From contig JANCRA010000001.1 of the NCBI GenBank assembly GCA_024362935.1, positions 56,613,930 to 56,677,929 on the forward strand: a stretch of DNA of 64,000 nucleotides, in the 5' to 3' direction. The stretch is from Setophaga petechia (lineage: Eukaryota; Chordata; Aves; Passeriformes; Parulidae). Positions 1-13,038 of this stretch are shown in pieces (position 1 is the stretch's first letter; each line of letters begins with the position of its first letter). The notes beneath the pieces are model-generated. The model did no database searches. It was not told the DNA's origin and saw only the letters and a program-made list of their open reading frames with translations. The translations under genes and the position numbers were made by a program.

Positions 1-737
1 AGTTTTGTGAAATGGACCAAAAGAAAGCTTGGTTTTAAGGTTTTAAATAAAACATATTTATTTGGCTAGAGTCAAAGAGAAACATGTTTTTTTATCTTCT
101 GCTAATTTGTATAGAATTTATTTCATTCTTCAAATGCGCAAGGAATTCATTACTTGGGGGAAAAAAATTATCACACCTTTCATGCTCTCATTTGTTGTCA
201 ATTTCCTAAACTCTGCATCCTAGAGTTTTTTTTCCTTTTCCATTGAACACAATCTTCTCAGGAAGCAAAAAGGAAGACAGATGTCAAAACAAATTTTGCA
301 GAATGGTTCACAATGCTATCCAACTGCAAACATCAATGCTATGTAGGAGACCTTCACAATGATCTCAATGTTTTCTGTATTTCCACAAAATACTGCATTA
401 GAGGTGCCCATTCTGCTATCCACTCCCCTCAGCAATACAGCTTTCTAGGAGAGCATTTCCTGAGTTGTCGGTTCATGTCTTTGGGATAATCCCTCACCTT
501 GCAGTTTTGCAATAATTTAGCCCCTTCCACCATATTTCATGTAATCCTAGCATGGATGACAAATTTATAATTTTAATATAAAATGTTTATCACACTTCCC
601 CTATCATCACCCAATCCTGACTTGCTTTACTTTAACACTGGCTGATACAATGTTAATGTCTGATCTGCTCAGTTTGAAGACTAAATTGAACAGCATAAAC
701 AAACCAAGATCTTTCAGACAGTCATCTGTGTCATTGG
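1..737. other. Upstream flank, no gene seen
   Basis: This is AT-rich single-copy-looking DNA. All frames are interrupted by frequent stops, and I see no repeat family, RNA gene or conserved exon. It lies about 18 kb upstream of the DCLK2 start codon. Confidence 0.5.
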
Positions 738-961
738 CGGTGGATCCTTATCCAGAGGCTTGGGGTAGTTGGGGTGTTGTTGGTTATGGTCTTGGGGTAA
801 GGTTGGTTGTGATGGTGGGGCCTGTTACAGGGGGTGTGTTGGGGTTATTGGTGGATGAGGGGGCAGTGAATGGTGGGGGTCTGTTGCTGGTCTGACCAGA
901 TTTTAGTGGGGTGGCTGCGTTGCATTCAGAGGGAGGGGGCTTGCTTTTGATTGGGGGGGGA
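738..961 (+). repeat. G-rich low-complexity island with quadruplex potential
   Basis: The + strand here is dominated by G and T and carries about eleven runs of four or more G separated by short spacers, ending in a run of eight or more G near 952. The composition differs sharply from the AT-rich flanks. The open frames on both strands (about 80 codons) are explained by the skewed composition: the minus frame is just Pro/Thr/Asn-rich. The G-run spacing would allow G-quadruplexes on the + strand; that is inference. No clean tandem unit is visible. Confidence 0.7.
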
Positions 962-3924
962 ATCATTACATTTTGCCTACAGAAAAAGAAATACATAATC
1001 TCTGCTTCCTTGATCACAGCACTATGGATGAACTAGCAGAGGCAATGCAACAGGTTTCTGTTGATAGAGGCTGAGCAATGGGCACCTGATGATAAACATC
1101 TCCTCTGTAAATTCAGTAGAAGTCAGCCCATGACTCCTGCTAATTTTTTAATGATCAACTAGGGACAAGTTAGCAGTGGTTAGTACAACAGTATTGACAG
1201 CTCATCCAAAAGAAAATTATTTTTCCCCATAGGCAGGAGGTCTTGGTCTGAAGAGCTTTTATTAAACTCCAGGTGGAGTTTAAACAGCTCTCCTAAATTA
1301 CCAAGCACATGGAAAGACTGCAGTAGATTCTCGACCTTTTGTTTTCACTTGGGAGGAGCATTTGCAGGAGAGCAGCTGTCCATCTGCTCTGGTGACACCC
1401 TCCACATTCAGCAGCATAAAATATTAAAGCTACTCAGTATCAGGCAATGTTGAACTCACCTAATTTAACACCTGGTATAAAAAGAAGCATCAAGCTGTCA
1501 ATAGAAATGGCAAATACAGTGGAAAGCATTTCAAGGAACAAAGAATACAGGGCCATGACTAATAGATCAGCAACATCACAACTAGACAGTCAACTGCCAC
1601 TATCTTTCTGTTTCATTGGAGTTTTAACACAGACCAGAGTCTGTAGAAACCCCAATTTAGACTGACCAGAGTAACCCATATTCAGACTGCTAAATATTCT
1701 GACTCCCATTTACCTGTTTAAAAATTGTCATTTCTGTAATTTCTCATTCCAGTTCAACAAAATGAAATGAAACCTTCTTTGAAAAACTCCTTTTGAAGCA
1801 GGGATGTAATCAGCTGTACAGGAAAAAAAAATCTGTAAAAGAATACAAGGAATAGGAATTAACCAGGGACTAATAGTGACTCTAAAACTAAAAGCAAACT
1901 GGGCAATGCAGACCAGAGAATACAAATACACTGAGTGTGTTATTGCAGCAAAGAGAAGGGCAGCCAAAATGCAGAATGAATTAGAGCAGTCACATCAGTT
2001 AAGAGAAAATTGGATGGGTTATAACAAATCATGAAAAGAATAAAACTGGAGACAACGAAGGACTTCTAATAAATGAGAAGGCTGCAGAAATTAATGAGGC
2101 ACATCAAATGTTTGAGGTATTGCACTGCTTTATAAAAACGTGCTGTCTGTGAGGCAAGTAGAGCACAGAACTGGCAAGTCATCAAGTGGTAGAGGTATGT
2201 AATGCATTGCTCTGACTGAAGGTAAGAGAGGACTTTCAAACATGACCATATGCTCTAAAAACTTCTGGACTTCAGAGAGAGGTATTTGTTTTTCAAGACA
2301 TGCATGCCTTAAGAGATATGAAACTATGAGAGAAAAGAAAAGCAAATCTGGTACCATTTTAACAAATACAAAAAATTCTTGTGATTGTTGTCAGTAAATT
2401 CAGCTCCAATTATGGGCCAAATAATGGAACAGAGCTATTTCTTCTGCAGGAGGTAAGTGTTTCACCTCTTAAAAGTCAATAAATGAAAACAAATAAAGAA
2501 TATTTTTAAAGCTTGTGTTTATAGAGGTGAGGAAGTATATCAGTAAATGTAAACATTACATCTACACTTAAATATTTTCCTAGTTATAGGAAGCACAAAC
2601 CTGACTTATTCCTGACAAATGTGACATATTCTTGCCATTAATGACTTGGCAGGGAAGTAAAACAGCATAGCAATTAAAACTGTCAGAAGAAAATAAATTA
2701 GGAAAAATTGCAAATACCAGAAAGATCTAAATAAAAAGGCAGAAGACAAAGAGCTCAGAGGGAGGAGGAAAAAACAGAAAAATCCTAAAAGAAAATTTAA
2801 ACTACTTTTCAGAACTTAAGTTTTTCATGGCCAAATCATGGCTAAAGTGTTGCTAAGGAAACTAAAGAGGTGAGTAGCAGATATTAAAGATGTTCTTTCA
2901 TCAATCCTCCTGTCATCCCTTGCCCTAACTCTGCTATTCAAAATCCCACCCATCAGCCAGGATCCCTATATTTCATACCTAGCCCCCATATTCTGTGCCA
3001 GTTCATCTTCCTGCCCTGGCCTTGCTCTGCCAATCTCCACTACAAGGCTGAAATAAAAGTTAGCAGGCAGAAGGTATAAAAATACTTCTCTCTTCTTGTC
3101 ATCGACTGACATGCTCTTAGTCAAATTACTTCCTGCAGATTTCTTCACCTTTGAACAGGACTGAAGGCTAGTAAAACAAGAAGGCTTTCAGAGAGGATTT
3201 TGAGAATTAATTGCTACATGTAGAAGACTTAAACCTAGTGTTACCAGTAAAAAAGCCAGAGAACTGTAACCTTTTGCCCAGTCAGTACATGCAACTGTGC
3301 TTTCAGCATGGGGATTCTTGTTTGGACTTAGCTCAACCATTGTCACCAACATGTGCAGTTCAAGTCTCCTTATTTATTCATCAGTGTTCAGGGGGAAGAC
3401 TAACATGACTTTTTGTTTCAGTTCATATAAATAATGTTATAGGATTGTATTTGTATCCTCCCTGATGTGAACAGTTGCGTGAACTGGACAAAAATAGAAG
3501 TTTTCAGAATTTTTGCAGTCACAAATACAGCATCTCCCCTAAGTGGCTGAACAGCAAAATGGGCAATTCAAACTCTAAATAGGAAAAGAATACGAATCTG
3601 ACCTATTTACTCAATGGAAAGGATATTACTAGTACTTTTTATCCTCATTGATACTGACAGGAAATGCAACTTTTCTTTTATACTTCCTCCGTATCTTCAA
3701 GAAAAGGAAAAAAAAAAATCATTTTACCCTAGGACTGAAGGGAACTGCTCCTGTCTCAAGCTCTTATTTTACCCAGACAGATCAAAATACTTCGGGGGTA
3801 TTTATGCAAGAATTATCTCTGCTTCACAGATGGAGTATGTGAAACAGATTCTGGTGGCTTGTTTAACAGCTTTACATCAAAGAAATGTCGGAACTCTAAT
3901 TCTGTCTGTATCATTCTCTGCTGC
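962..3924. other. Upstream flank, no gene seen
   Basis: AT-rich DNA with only short open frames (at most about 80 codons), none of which resembles a known protein and most of which lack an ATG near the start. I see no transposon remnant that I can name. Confidence 0.45.
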
Positions 3925-4036
3925 ATGATCTTGACAAAGTTGGATCTAACTTTGAAGCTGGTTTTGCTTTGAATGGGAGGTTGGACAAAATGACCTCCAG
4001 ACATCTCTTCCAATCTAGTGGTTGCTCTATGATTCT
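3925..4036 (+). repeat. CR1 LINE 3'-end fragment (sense)
   Basis: The stretch around 3975-4036 matches the typical CR1 3' tail: a G-rich 'ggttggac' block, then 'atgacctccagacatctcttccaa', a CR1 hallmark, followed by 'ctctatgattct'. Orientation is sense on the + strand. It is a short 5'-truncated copy, diverged and so probably old. The left boundary is approximate. Confidence 0.75.
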
Positions 4037-6276
4037 TGCTTCCTTTGCATCTTTCAACTTTGCAGCCTGAACATACAAATCACTATGCAGACTTCAAACC
4101 CCAGATACACCACATTGGTAGGCTCTGCACAGAGCCTGTGCTTAATCAGGAACCTAGCAGGACACAGAGTTTTAAATAGCAAAATCCACTTCTTGGCATT
4201 CTAGCATCACAGTATCTGTAGAATGACAATTGAGTATCATTACAAGTTTTAATTAAGTGCTAGCCCATAGCTCATCATCTTTCTCTGCAGCACAGAACAC
4301 CCAGCTGTTCTCAATTAGTATTAAGCACCCAAATGTAAATAAGGGTATCTTATTTGTAAAGAACAAGGTATGTGCAGCAATAAAGATCACAAATCTTTGT
4401 TTTAAAATTCATTAAAGAACTTAAAGTTTCTCCACTAGCATTGGAAGGGTGAGATCTCTCTCGTGCTGCAATTTTGTTTGGAGGTCTCTCAGCATTCTGT
4501 CAAAAGAGTTTGGTTTCTCTACTCTGGGAAAAGTATTTGAGAGCATAGAAAATATTAGCTGAGAAGCAGGATAGAATGGGTATATTTTAAGGCAAAGATG
4601 CAGATGACCTTGTAGTAGGGATCTGAACCAAAAGAGCTGAAAAAAAGAGCTTAATGTCTTGTTGGATGACCAGAAGAATTATATAACTTAAAAAATAAAG
4701 TTACTTTTGATTCAACTAATATTTTGCAAATCAGTACACCAGGTGGCTGGTACCAGTATCTTTTTTGATATCACATTGCTCTGAGTAAGTGAGTTTTACT
4801 CCTGCTCTGCAAAATTATGACTTTTTTTCCTTACAATGACTCTGAGCAGTTACTTTGAAAATCCTCTGGGTTTTGTTGATGTAGCTGTGTTTTCATAATT
4901 ATCTCATTTGCCTTTTAGCAAGGATAACACGTCTTCTGATTTGTCTCGTGCCTGGGGTTTTGCTGACCATGTTCAAGCTTCAACATTTTTGTCCTGTTCC
5001 TGCTTTCTCTGCATTGTTTGTAAGAGATTTTTAAAAGTTTGCCATGACAACCTCTTAAAAGTTATTCTAGTTATTTTAATTTTAACTTCCTTCCAAACTA
5101 ATTTTTAGAAAATTTAATGTAAATTCTCATTTTAGCATGTCAATTGCAGTACTGTTACCCAAGAAGCAGAGAGTGATTTCTTTAGTTCTTTTAGTTCTTC
5201 GTTTATTTTAATCTTCTATTTCACTACTGCTTGTTTTTTCCAGTTTTGTTTTCTCTTAGAAGTTAAACAAACTATTTAACCACAACAGCATACCACAAAA
5301 CCTGCTTCTGATGAGATTAATAAGTAGTCTGGGATCTGTGAAGTATTTCCCCATATACAGCTAAAAATCAATTACAGGTCTTTTAATGTACAACCTTTTG
5401 AACCTGGGTTCACTTGATTAAACAGGTAATATCACTTACAGTCTTCCCTTCTACAAAAAGCTTTTCTCCCACAAAAATAAAGAAAAGAAAACCTATAAAA
5501 CTGCTCCAATGACACAGTTCAGAGCCTCCTGTAGTTGATTAATTCACCAGCAAACACAATAGCACAGATAGTACCTCAGGTAGGGAACAGAGGGAGCTGA
5601 AGAGCTGACAGGAAAATTAACTTTTTTCAGAGAGAAAGACACCTGGGGAAGGGTCAGCTTTAAGCAGCAGAGATAAAACTGACAGAACCTATCAGAACCT
5701 TTCTATTTTCTAATAAGAACCAAACATAAGCTCTGTTTCCTTTGAGAAGAGGAACAAAGCATACAGGGATATTTCTCCAGCAAATAACTCTGGCTCCTTA
5801 GGAGAAGCAGGTATCTTGTGTCACAGCCTCTAGAGCCTACTTCAAAAGAAACTATGAACATCTTTTTTTTTTTTTTAAATATTTATTTTCCCTCTGTTTT
5901 GCATCAGAGAAAAAGCATCCTGAGGAGCAGTAGCCTGTAAGGGTGAGTCTGCTTTTTTGTTAGCTTCAGAGAAAGGTAGAAAGATTTGGGATTTTTTTCT
6001 TTAAACTGGGTTTTAGAGCTGCTTTGTTACCCTTAATCAGTATTATTTTCCTGTTGATCTGCTGCCATTATAAATAATTCACAATACGTAGAAGTGTAAA
6101 GATGCAAGGGGTCTGGGGAAAAGGAAATACAAGTTCAAGGTCTAGCAGACTCACCACAACAGTGCTGTAGTAATTCCTTGTTTTAAAATTAAGATAAAAT
6201 ATCCTTTCCTCTTCCCTTCTTCTTCCTGGCCCACTTTAAAGGTAAACTCTTTGGATACTAGAAATAATTTCATATT
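4037..6276. other. Upstream flank, no gene seen
   Basis: AT-rich sequence with a T run near 5862-5877 and no convincing exon, repeat or RNA gene. Open frames are short and unremarkable. Confidence 0.45.
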
Positions 6277-6304
6277 TATGTATGTATGTATACACACACA
6301 CACA
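6277..6304. repeat. Compound TATG/CA microsatellite
   Basis: A few TATG units pass directly into a short CA run. It lies immediately before a CR1 fragment. Confidence 0.75.
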
Positions 6305-6310
6305 TTGAAT

Positions 6311-6413
6311 CTAGTTGAAGATGTCCCTGCTTGTTGCAGAGGGGGTTGGATTGGGTGGCTGGATGGCCTTTAAAGGCCCCTTCCAACCCAAACTGCTCTA
6401 TGATTTTATGATA
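6311..6413 (+). repeat. CR1 LINE 3'-end fragment (sense)
   Basis: A clear CR1 3' tail in sense orientation: 'ttgcagagggggttggattg', then 'ggcctttaaaggccccttcc', then a terminal 'ctatgattttatgat'. It is only about 100 bp, as is common for 5'-truncated CR1 copies in birds. Confidence 0.88.
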
Positions 6414-7483
6414 TGTTTGGATATCACTTCTTACAATTCATTACTCTCAGCTAGAGCCCGCACACTTTTGCAATACCAATAAGGCAACAAGAATTCACCC
6501 AGTGCCTTCCAAATGTTATTTTTCTGAATTGCACAAAGAGATGGGGCTTGATTCATCAAGTTTAATGTGCTGTGTTGATGTCTACAACATCAAGCAGCCT
6601 TTCCCCATGCCTTTATTTTATTTCTCTTTACCATCAGAAATGTACACAACACAAATCACCTCTTTATTTTCAGTAGACAACAGCACACAGACTGAGATAC
6701 AGCGAGCTAGACCAAATTTGTGAGCTACAAAATTCTGTGGTTATGTATAAGCCCTTCTTGCAGCTCTTCCTAGCTCTCAGTAGAGAAATGTCCAATAATT
6801 TGCTGTGAAACAGCTCAACACACCAGAGGATTGAAGAAGAGCAACACATGAATATTTAAGACAAAAAAGCAGGAGATGGTTTGTTTGTTTGTTTGTCCTA
6901 TTCTCCTGAGGGGGTGTTTGTTGATTTTTTTTCCTAATAGACAAAGAACTGTAGTCCAGAAAATATGATTTAAATTCGCCTTTTTATTGCTGTTAAGTAA
7001 GTAGCAAATGCATTCCTTAATTTAAGAAAAGAGATGAAAAAGGGAGAAATAACTAAGCTGCATAATAGGATACAAACATGCAATTAGCTCAAAGAACCTG
7101 ATGCATTTGGAAATTGTGTTCTTTTCACCTTTGATCCTCTCTTATAACAATACCAAAATTTTCTTCCTGCAAATATTAACCCACAGAGATATAAAACTTG
7201 TATTTCCAAAGTAAATAATAAAAAATCCTCCACATCCTCGAATTACCCACAAGATGGCAGAGTAATCTGACCAAACCCGATACCAGTACAACCAGTCTTC
7301 CCCTGCCTACAAACACGGCTCTCAGAAGATGGTTTTTCCTCAGATCCTGACAAAACCACCACCATCCAGCAACTGGCTGAGCAGTATTTAACCCATGTAT
7401 CATCTATAAAAACTGATGTTGCAAAGTCGGCGTCACCTTTTCTCTCCACACCTAAAAATCTTCCAGAGGGAAGGAATGATTAA
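6414..7483. other. Upstream flank, no gene seen
   Basis: AT-rich DNA with a short GTTT repeat at about 6879-6896. The short frames on the minus strand near 7176-7449 do not resemble any protein I know. Confidence 0.45.
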
Positions 7484-7582
7484 ATTAAAAAAAAAAAAAT
7501 CAAAACAAGTAAAAAAAAAAAAAAAAAACCAAAACAAAAAAAAAAAAAAACAAAAACCCCCCAAAAAAACAAAACAAAACAA
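7484..7582 (+). repeat. A-rich low-complexity tract
   Basis: Long A runs interrupted by single C or short CCC groups on the + strand. The lysine-rich open frame across it is a product of the composition. It could be the decayed poly(A) of a retroposed copy, but I see no recognisable body upstream. Confidence 0.85.
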
Positions 7583-10500
7583 GACACCCAAATTATGATC
7601 TTTTATCTCTTAAGGTTTTCACATTAGAAATATTTCATAAATATTAATCCTCTCTCTATTCTCCTTGTTCAATCCACAACATTTCCACAACATGTAATAG
7701 ACATTCCCAGGCCAAAGAATACTGACCTGCAATTTCAGAGGTCACTAAGTCTCTGTGAGAGTTACCTGCCCTGGAGTAAATGAGCAGCAGGGTGACAAAA
7801 GTTCCACTATGCTCGCAGCAAAGTTGTTTTCTTGCCATCCAAAATAAAAGTGTCAGTGGGAGACACAACTGCCCAACTAAAATAGAACTAAAATTTTAGA
7901 AAATCAAACTAGAAATATTTTCATAGTATGATAACAGCAGACTTTCATGACTAATTTGCCAGTAGAGGATCAGACAAGAGAACAGATGGAATATCTGCTG
8001 AAAAATGTAGCTTTGCACATCAATCAAGCCTATACCATCCCAGCTGGTGTAAACCCAGCTCATATTGGACCACAAGCCTGTCCATTAATGGGTAAAATGA
8101 TGAAATAGGACAGTTGCTGCACTTGCATTTAGACTTTGAATGAACTATAGCCTTATATTTTTTTTTTACCCCTGCACATCTTGCTAAATTTTAATGCCTC
8201 TTATATAAGAATAGAACTGCAAACTAGCACAATTTAAACTACTTTGGCATATGTCCTTGTTAAGCAGATTAATAGCCTAATTCCCTGTTATCTGCTCTGG
8301 CTAACTACTCATTTCCAGGTGTTACAGTTGCTGTTCTATAAAGCAGAACACACACTGACACTATATGTGTGTGTGTAGATACAAAAATATATGGAGATAA
8401 AACTTCCATTTTTTTATAAAGACCAGTAAGACCTATCATGTTTCCTAAGAGATCTCTACTAGAAAAGAGAAGTTGTTCTGGGAAAGATTTTTTAATAGAT
8501 TTTTCTCACCATTAGAATTCACCCCTGGCTCCTACACAATAGTCTAGATCTAGTGACTTACATCACTGAGGGAAAAAGACATAGAACACCTCTGTGTTTG
8601 TAACTGAGTAGCTGTGAATGGTTTTTATTTTCCCTGTGCTTCAGTCATTCAGGCTTTTTTCTGTATATGGCAGGAGAACAATAGAGGAGTGACTAAGGAA
8701 CTTCCTAATTCTGGGGGAAAAAAAACAAACAACCCAAACATTTAATGGTAAGGGGAAAACCCTTCCCAGGACACTTTATTGCAACTCTTGTGTTTGTCAG
8801 CAGTATTTATGTTCCTGTTCTGCAAATGCATGATCAGGTTTATCAGTTGTTGAATTACCATTTGCAGGCACAACCCTTCCAGACAAATTCTTGGGAATGT
8901 AACCTCTCTGGGTTTAGTACTGAGTCCTTTCAGTGTTCTCATGGCACTTAATCCATTATGGTTATGGAAAGAACCAAGAGCTAAAACTGAGTACTCTGGG
9001 TTTGCTTCTCCTTACTTCCAGAGAACCAAAGGGTCATGTTGCATTTAAAATCTCCCATCTCTGAGGTTTGAGGAAGTTCATAATGAAAATACCTTAAATT
9101 CTCCAAGAAGATTTCATTTCCAATTAAACTCTAGCATCTGAATTTCCTTTAAGGGAAAAAAAAAAGTTCAAAATTATTACTTTTGTTCCAAATTCAGGCT
9201 CAGCAAATGTACTGGGGATTCTGGAACAGCCCAAGGTTACTTTGTGCCTGTAGCCATAGTTGTTCTTTTGTCAGCAATCAGCTTCTGTGCCCCTTCATCT
9301 GCACTCCCCTCATCTCCTCTGCCTCTCAGCTAGAAGTCTAAATAAGAATTATTCCTAATTCAGTCACAACTGACCTTGAAATTATTTTGCTTAAGGTTCT
9401 GCCTTCTCAAGAATAAGAGTTGGCTGCACTTGACAATTTCTATGCAAATGCTTTAATTCTATATTATTTCCAGCTCTTTACAAAGCAACACACACTACTA
9501 CTCTGTCTGGAAGAAGCATCACTGGTTTTGCAGCAAATTTTTCACTTTCAAGCCCATATACAGTACCAGGATCGGAGAAGCTCACCAAGATTTCTTCCAC
9601 TTACTTCTCATGGTTTTCTTATTTATTGACAAATCAGATTATTTTCCTCTTTCCAGACCTGTCAGGATCAGCAGTCTTAAAGGAAACATTAAAATAAGAA
9701 GTCATAAGGCAGTAATATTCTCAATCTAAGTCATCTGAAGAAATGTGATATTCACAATGTTACTGCCAAAAATTAAGCCCCAAAGCAGCATTCCATTATT
9801 TTATTAAGGCCAAAAGTTTAATCTGGCAAAGTTCCCACACAACTTCGACCATGCTGGCTGTAGTAGTTGAGAGACATCATTCTGCTCCTAATGCAAATGG
9901 CTTTGCTGGCAGCAAGAAGTCAAATGTATAGATTTCTTGTCAGAGATACAAAGAGTACAAAAACATGCCAACTAAAGTATGACTGATAGAGAAAGAACAG
10001 GAGAAGATTAAGGATTTTTACAGCACTGCATCTGACTTCCTTTTAAAAACTAAAGCAACACTCTCATCACATGAAAGCCAAGTAGCTGCTTTCTTTTTCC
10101 TGTACAGGTGCTGACCTTATTGACTCAACTTCATTTTGTACTGTGCCAAAGAACAGATAGAATAATTCTGCTGAAGTTAACTAAAACCTTTGCTGGTCAT
10201 AAGGACAAAACAGCAACATACCATTCTCCAGTAAATCTGACAACATACATGCAAATAATAACACCAAAATTACTAAAGAAGTCACATAAGCCTGGAAGGC
10301 CAAGATTGGGCTTGATATCTCAGCTCTGGAACAACACCTTTCTTTAGATGCAAGAATTCTCTAAAACAAGTTATTAGAGCAGTAAGCTGAAATCAGACTC
10401 TGGTGATGTGCACGGAGCATATATTAGCACACAAAGAGTGAAAACACTCTAAGGTGATACAACTCAGTTTTCCTCAGTTGCTGGCTAGGTGACAGATCTT

Positions 10501-11018
10501 TAATTACTGTTTTTAAATTGTTATCAGCAATTTCTGCAACCTGTCCTGATCATCACCATCACTGTACAGTACAAAACAAGTTGAGGCTCTGACACTTTAT
10601 GAAGTCTATCACTGGGAATATCCTATGGCTGAGGACTTCCACAGTCAAGCAGCAACAAGGATAAGGCCCATATAGAGGCTTTGAAAGTAAGATATGCATC
10701 CACAGACAATGCCATGCTCACCCTAAACATATCAACAGACCAGAAATAAAAGCTTGCTTACTCTTACATAAATAAAACTTGATTATTCTTTAAAAGAATT
10801 TAAGTTATATTCAGCAATATTTTATTCTGAAAGTCTCCCTGCACTATTTTCAAATTAAATACCACATCTGATTGTCTTCAGATGAAGAAGTGAAAGGCTG
10901 CATTTACTGATCTTGCAGCTTAGCCAAAACTGATCAACAGTACATTCCCCCCCTTCTTTTCTTCTGTTTCCCAGTGGTGAGCTTCTATTCCATATTGGAG
11001 TAGAAAAAAAATCCTTAC
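7583..11018. other. Upstream flank, no gene seen
   Basis: AT-rich DNA with a small GT run near 8366 and short frames only. The 8742-8951 frames lie on opposite strands over the same DNA and have no recognisable content. Confidence 0.45.
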
Positions 11019-11038
11019 ATATATATATATAGATAGAC

Positions 11039-11071
<33 letters not shown>

Positions 11072-11082
11072 TAGATATATAT
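11019..11082 (+). repeat. TA / GATA microsatellite
   Basis: A TA run passes into GATA (AGAT) tetranucleotide units with a single GACA interruption and then back to TA-rich sequence. It is a typical polymorphic tetranucleotide locus. Confidence 0.92.
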
Positions 11083-11533
11083 GACTTTACACCTTTACTT
11101 CTACTAGTCATTCCACTTCTCCATCCTTCAAGGTATTTCTGTAAAACATCACAATTCTATACTGCATTCATTTTCAAAATCCTCAGGGGAGTTGCAGGGG
11201 CCAGTCAGAAAGTAAACCTAAGGAATAAAATTCCTATTTCTTCCAGATATTGGAATTCACAGAATCCAATGTAAAGTCAGGAGGTCTCTTTTACATCCAG
11301 TGTTCTTCTTCAAGGCAGTTCCTTGTTCTGCCTCTACCTCCCACAAGTGACAATCACCTAGTTTACTCTCTGCATCAAAAGGCTTCTGAATCTGCTTCTT
11401 TTCTCTTGCAAATATGCCACTCTGATCTTAACTTTGATTAGCATTAATTAATTGCTCAAGTCATTTTTCTTAGAGCAACATTGGTTTTAAATGGCGCTAA
11501 TACATTGCTGCTTTTTGGATGTGAAAGAGGCTT

Positions 11534-12046
11534 GTGGGCTTGAAAATCTGTCCTTTTGCTGACAGCTGTACCAACTGCTCTGATTCAATGTGGTACCTCA
11601 CCTTTTCTTGCATCTTGGTCATGTTATCAATAGAAGTCATTTGTACATTCTCCTCCTGTTTTACAAAAAGTCATTCCTTGGATGAAAAGGCCCCTGAAGC
11701 CAGTGAAGTCAACTGTGACATGGAAGAAAGCAAGGGGGAAAATTATTATTCATTTCATTCTCTGCAGTTGTTCTATTGCCTGCTGATGCTCTTGGTATAT
11801 AGCTACACTATACAATGGGTTTTACACTATACAAAGCAACCTAAATATGCAATATTAGCTTCCTGCTCTATGACATTTTTGGAGGTGAGGCTTATTATTG
11901 TACCAAGAACATTGCCAGATTCCAATTTGCAAATATCAGATTCAAATAAGGGCAGCAGCCCCAGGTGGATGAGAAAAAAGCCATCAAGGTATAGGAGTGT
12001 AGATGAGAGAATTTTGTGCCTTGCTTCAGTAACCATCATATTATAA
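11534..12046 (+). other. Unexplained open frame, 170 codons (152 from first ATG)
   Basis: This frame is open from about 11534 and the first ATG is at 11588, giving 152 residues before the TAA at 12044. It is the longest stretch outside GC-rich or repeat DNA. The predicted peptide has a hydrophobic segment right after the ATG (about residues 2-24) and another in the middle (about 80-95 of the longer frame), with an acidic patch between. I do not recognise a family. A possible 3' splice site (tctctgcag) ends at 11766 and a possible donor (ggag|gtgagg) lies near 11884, so an exon is conceivable. By rough estimate one such frame is near what chance would give in 64 kb, so it may mean nothing. It lies about 7 kb upstream of DCLK2. 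Confidence 0.15.
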
Positions 12047-12832
12047 AATTAAATTTTTTCCTTTACTAGTTTACTTGTTTCAGAATAAGTACTGCTTCAT
12101 TGTTGTCTTCATCTCTAGTTGCCATCAGGTTTGGGGCATCAGTTTACCTTAGACCTTTGATCTTTGCTGAAGTAGCTGTCTCAGAAAACACATTAATTTT
12201 TCATTTTTAATTATATTGGTAATTCAATAAAATAACTATTGGCAGTGATCTTTGAAAGATTTATTGGAATATTGTCCTTATAAGTTATTTAAAATCTGAA
12301 ATAACATTGTTTTTAAGGGTTTTTTCAAAATCCCACATTTCTCCTATTTTTAAAACCATATGAATAATCATACTTTTTAAGTAAAACAACAGATAAAAAG
12401 ATCCATTTAATTCTGGATCATGGATTGTCCAACCAGAGTTATAGCAACTATTTAGACAGCCATTTCTATTGAAGATATAGAATTTTGATGCATTGTAATG
12501 AAACAGCAACAAATGGAATTCAAATTATTAATGCTTATACAAAAATGATGATGGGGTTAGTAGCAAAAAAACGTAATAGAGATGTTTTTAAAACCCTAAT
12601 GACTTCTTTCTAAATATGCAAGAAAAAAATAGATGAGTAGAAGATTTCTTTGTCTGTAAATCATGCTTTTCTTCTCTTCAAATTATCTAAATTTGCAGCT
12701 AATTTTATTCAGTTACAGAGGTATTTGATAGATAAAATTGGCCATATGCAAAGCCTAAATGAGTCATAGAAGTCAATATGACAGCCCTGAACTCTTGGGG
12801 AAAAAGGGAGTTCACAAATATCTTGCAATGCA

Positions 12833-13038
12833 GATTCATTAGCAAAGAAATACCATTTGTAGGTGTTCTAATGCCTCCTCCTTTTTAGGCTTTCAGCTGT
12901 GTATCCTTTGAGCTTTGATTTGGAAACTTTCTTTTTCAAATAGATGCTGAATCACACCTGGAGAATTTAATGACAAAGGAACCTGGAGACCTTTATCCAC
13001 CAGTAATCCACCAGTATGGGCACATGGAGTTAGGCCTT
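12833..13038 (+). repeat. Dispersed repeat, copy A (unnamed family)
   Basis: This segment aligns in direct orientation with 20036-20236. In the core (about 12858-13033) the two are roughly four-fifths identical by eye, with shared blocks such as 'aggctttcagctg', 'cctttgagctttg', 'gctgaatcacacctg' and 'aatccaccagta'. Copy A has a short extra duplication of 'ccaccagta'. I do not recognise it as CR1 or an LTR, so it may be an old element or an ancient segmental duplication. Confidence 0.75.
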
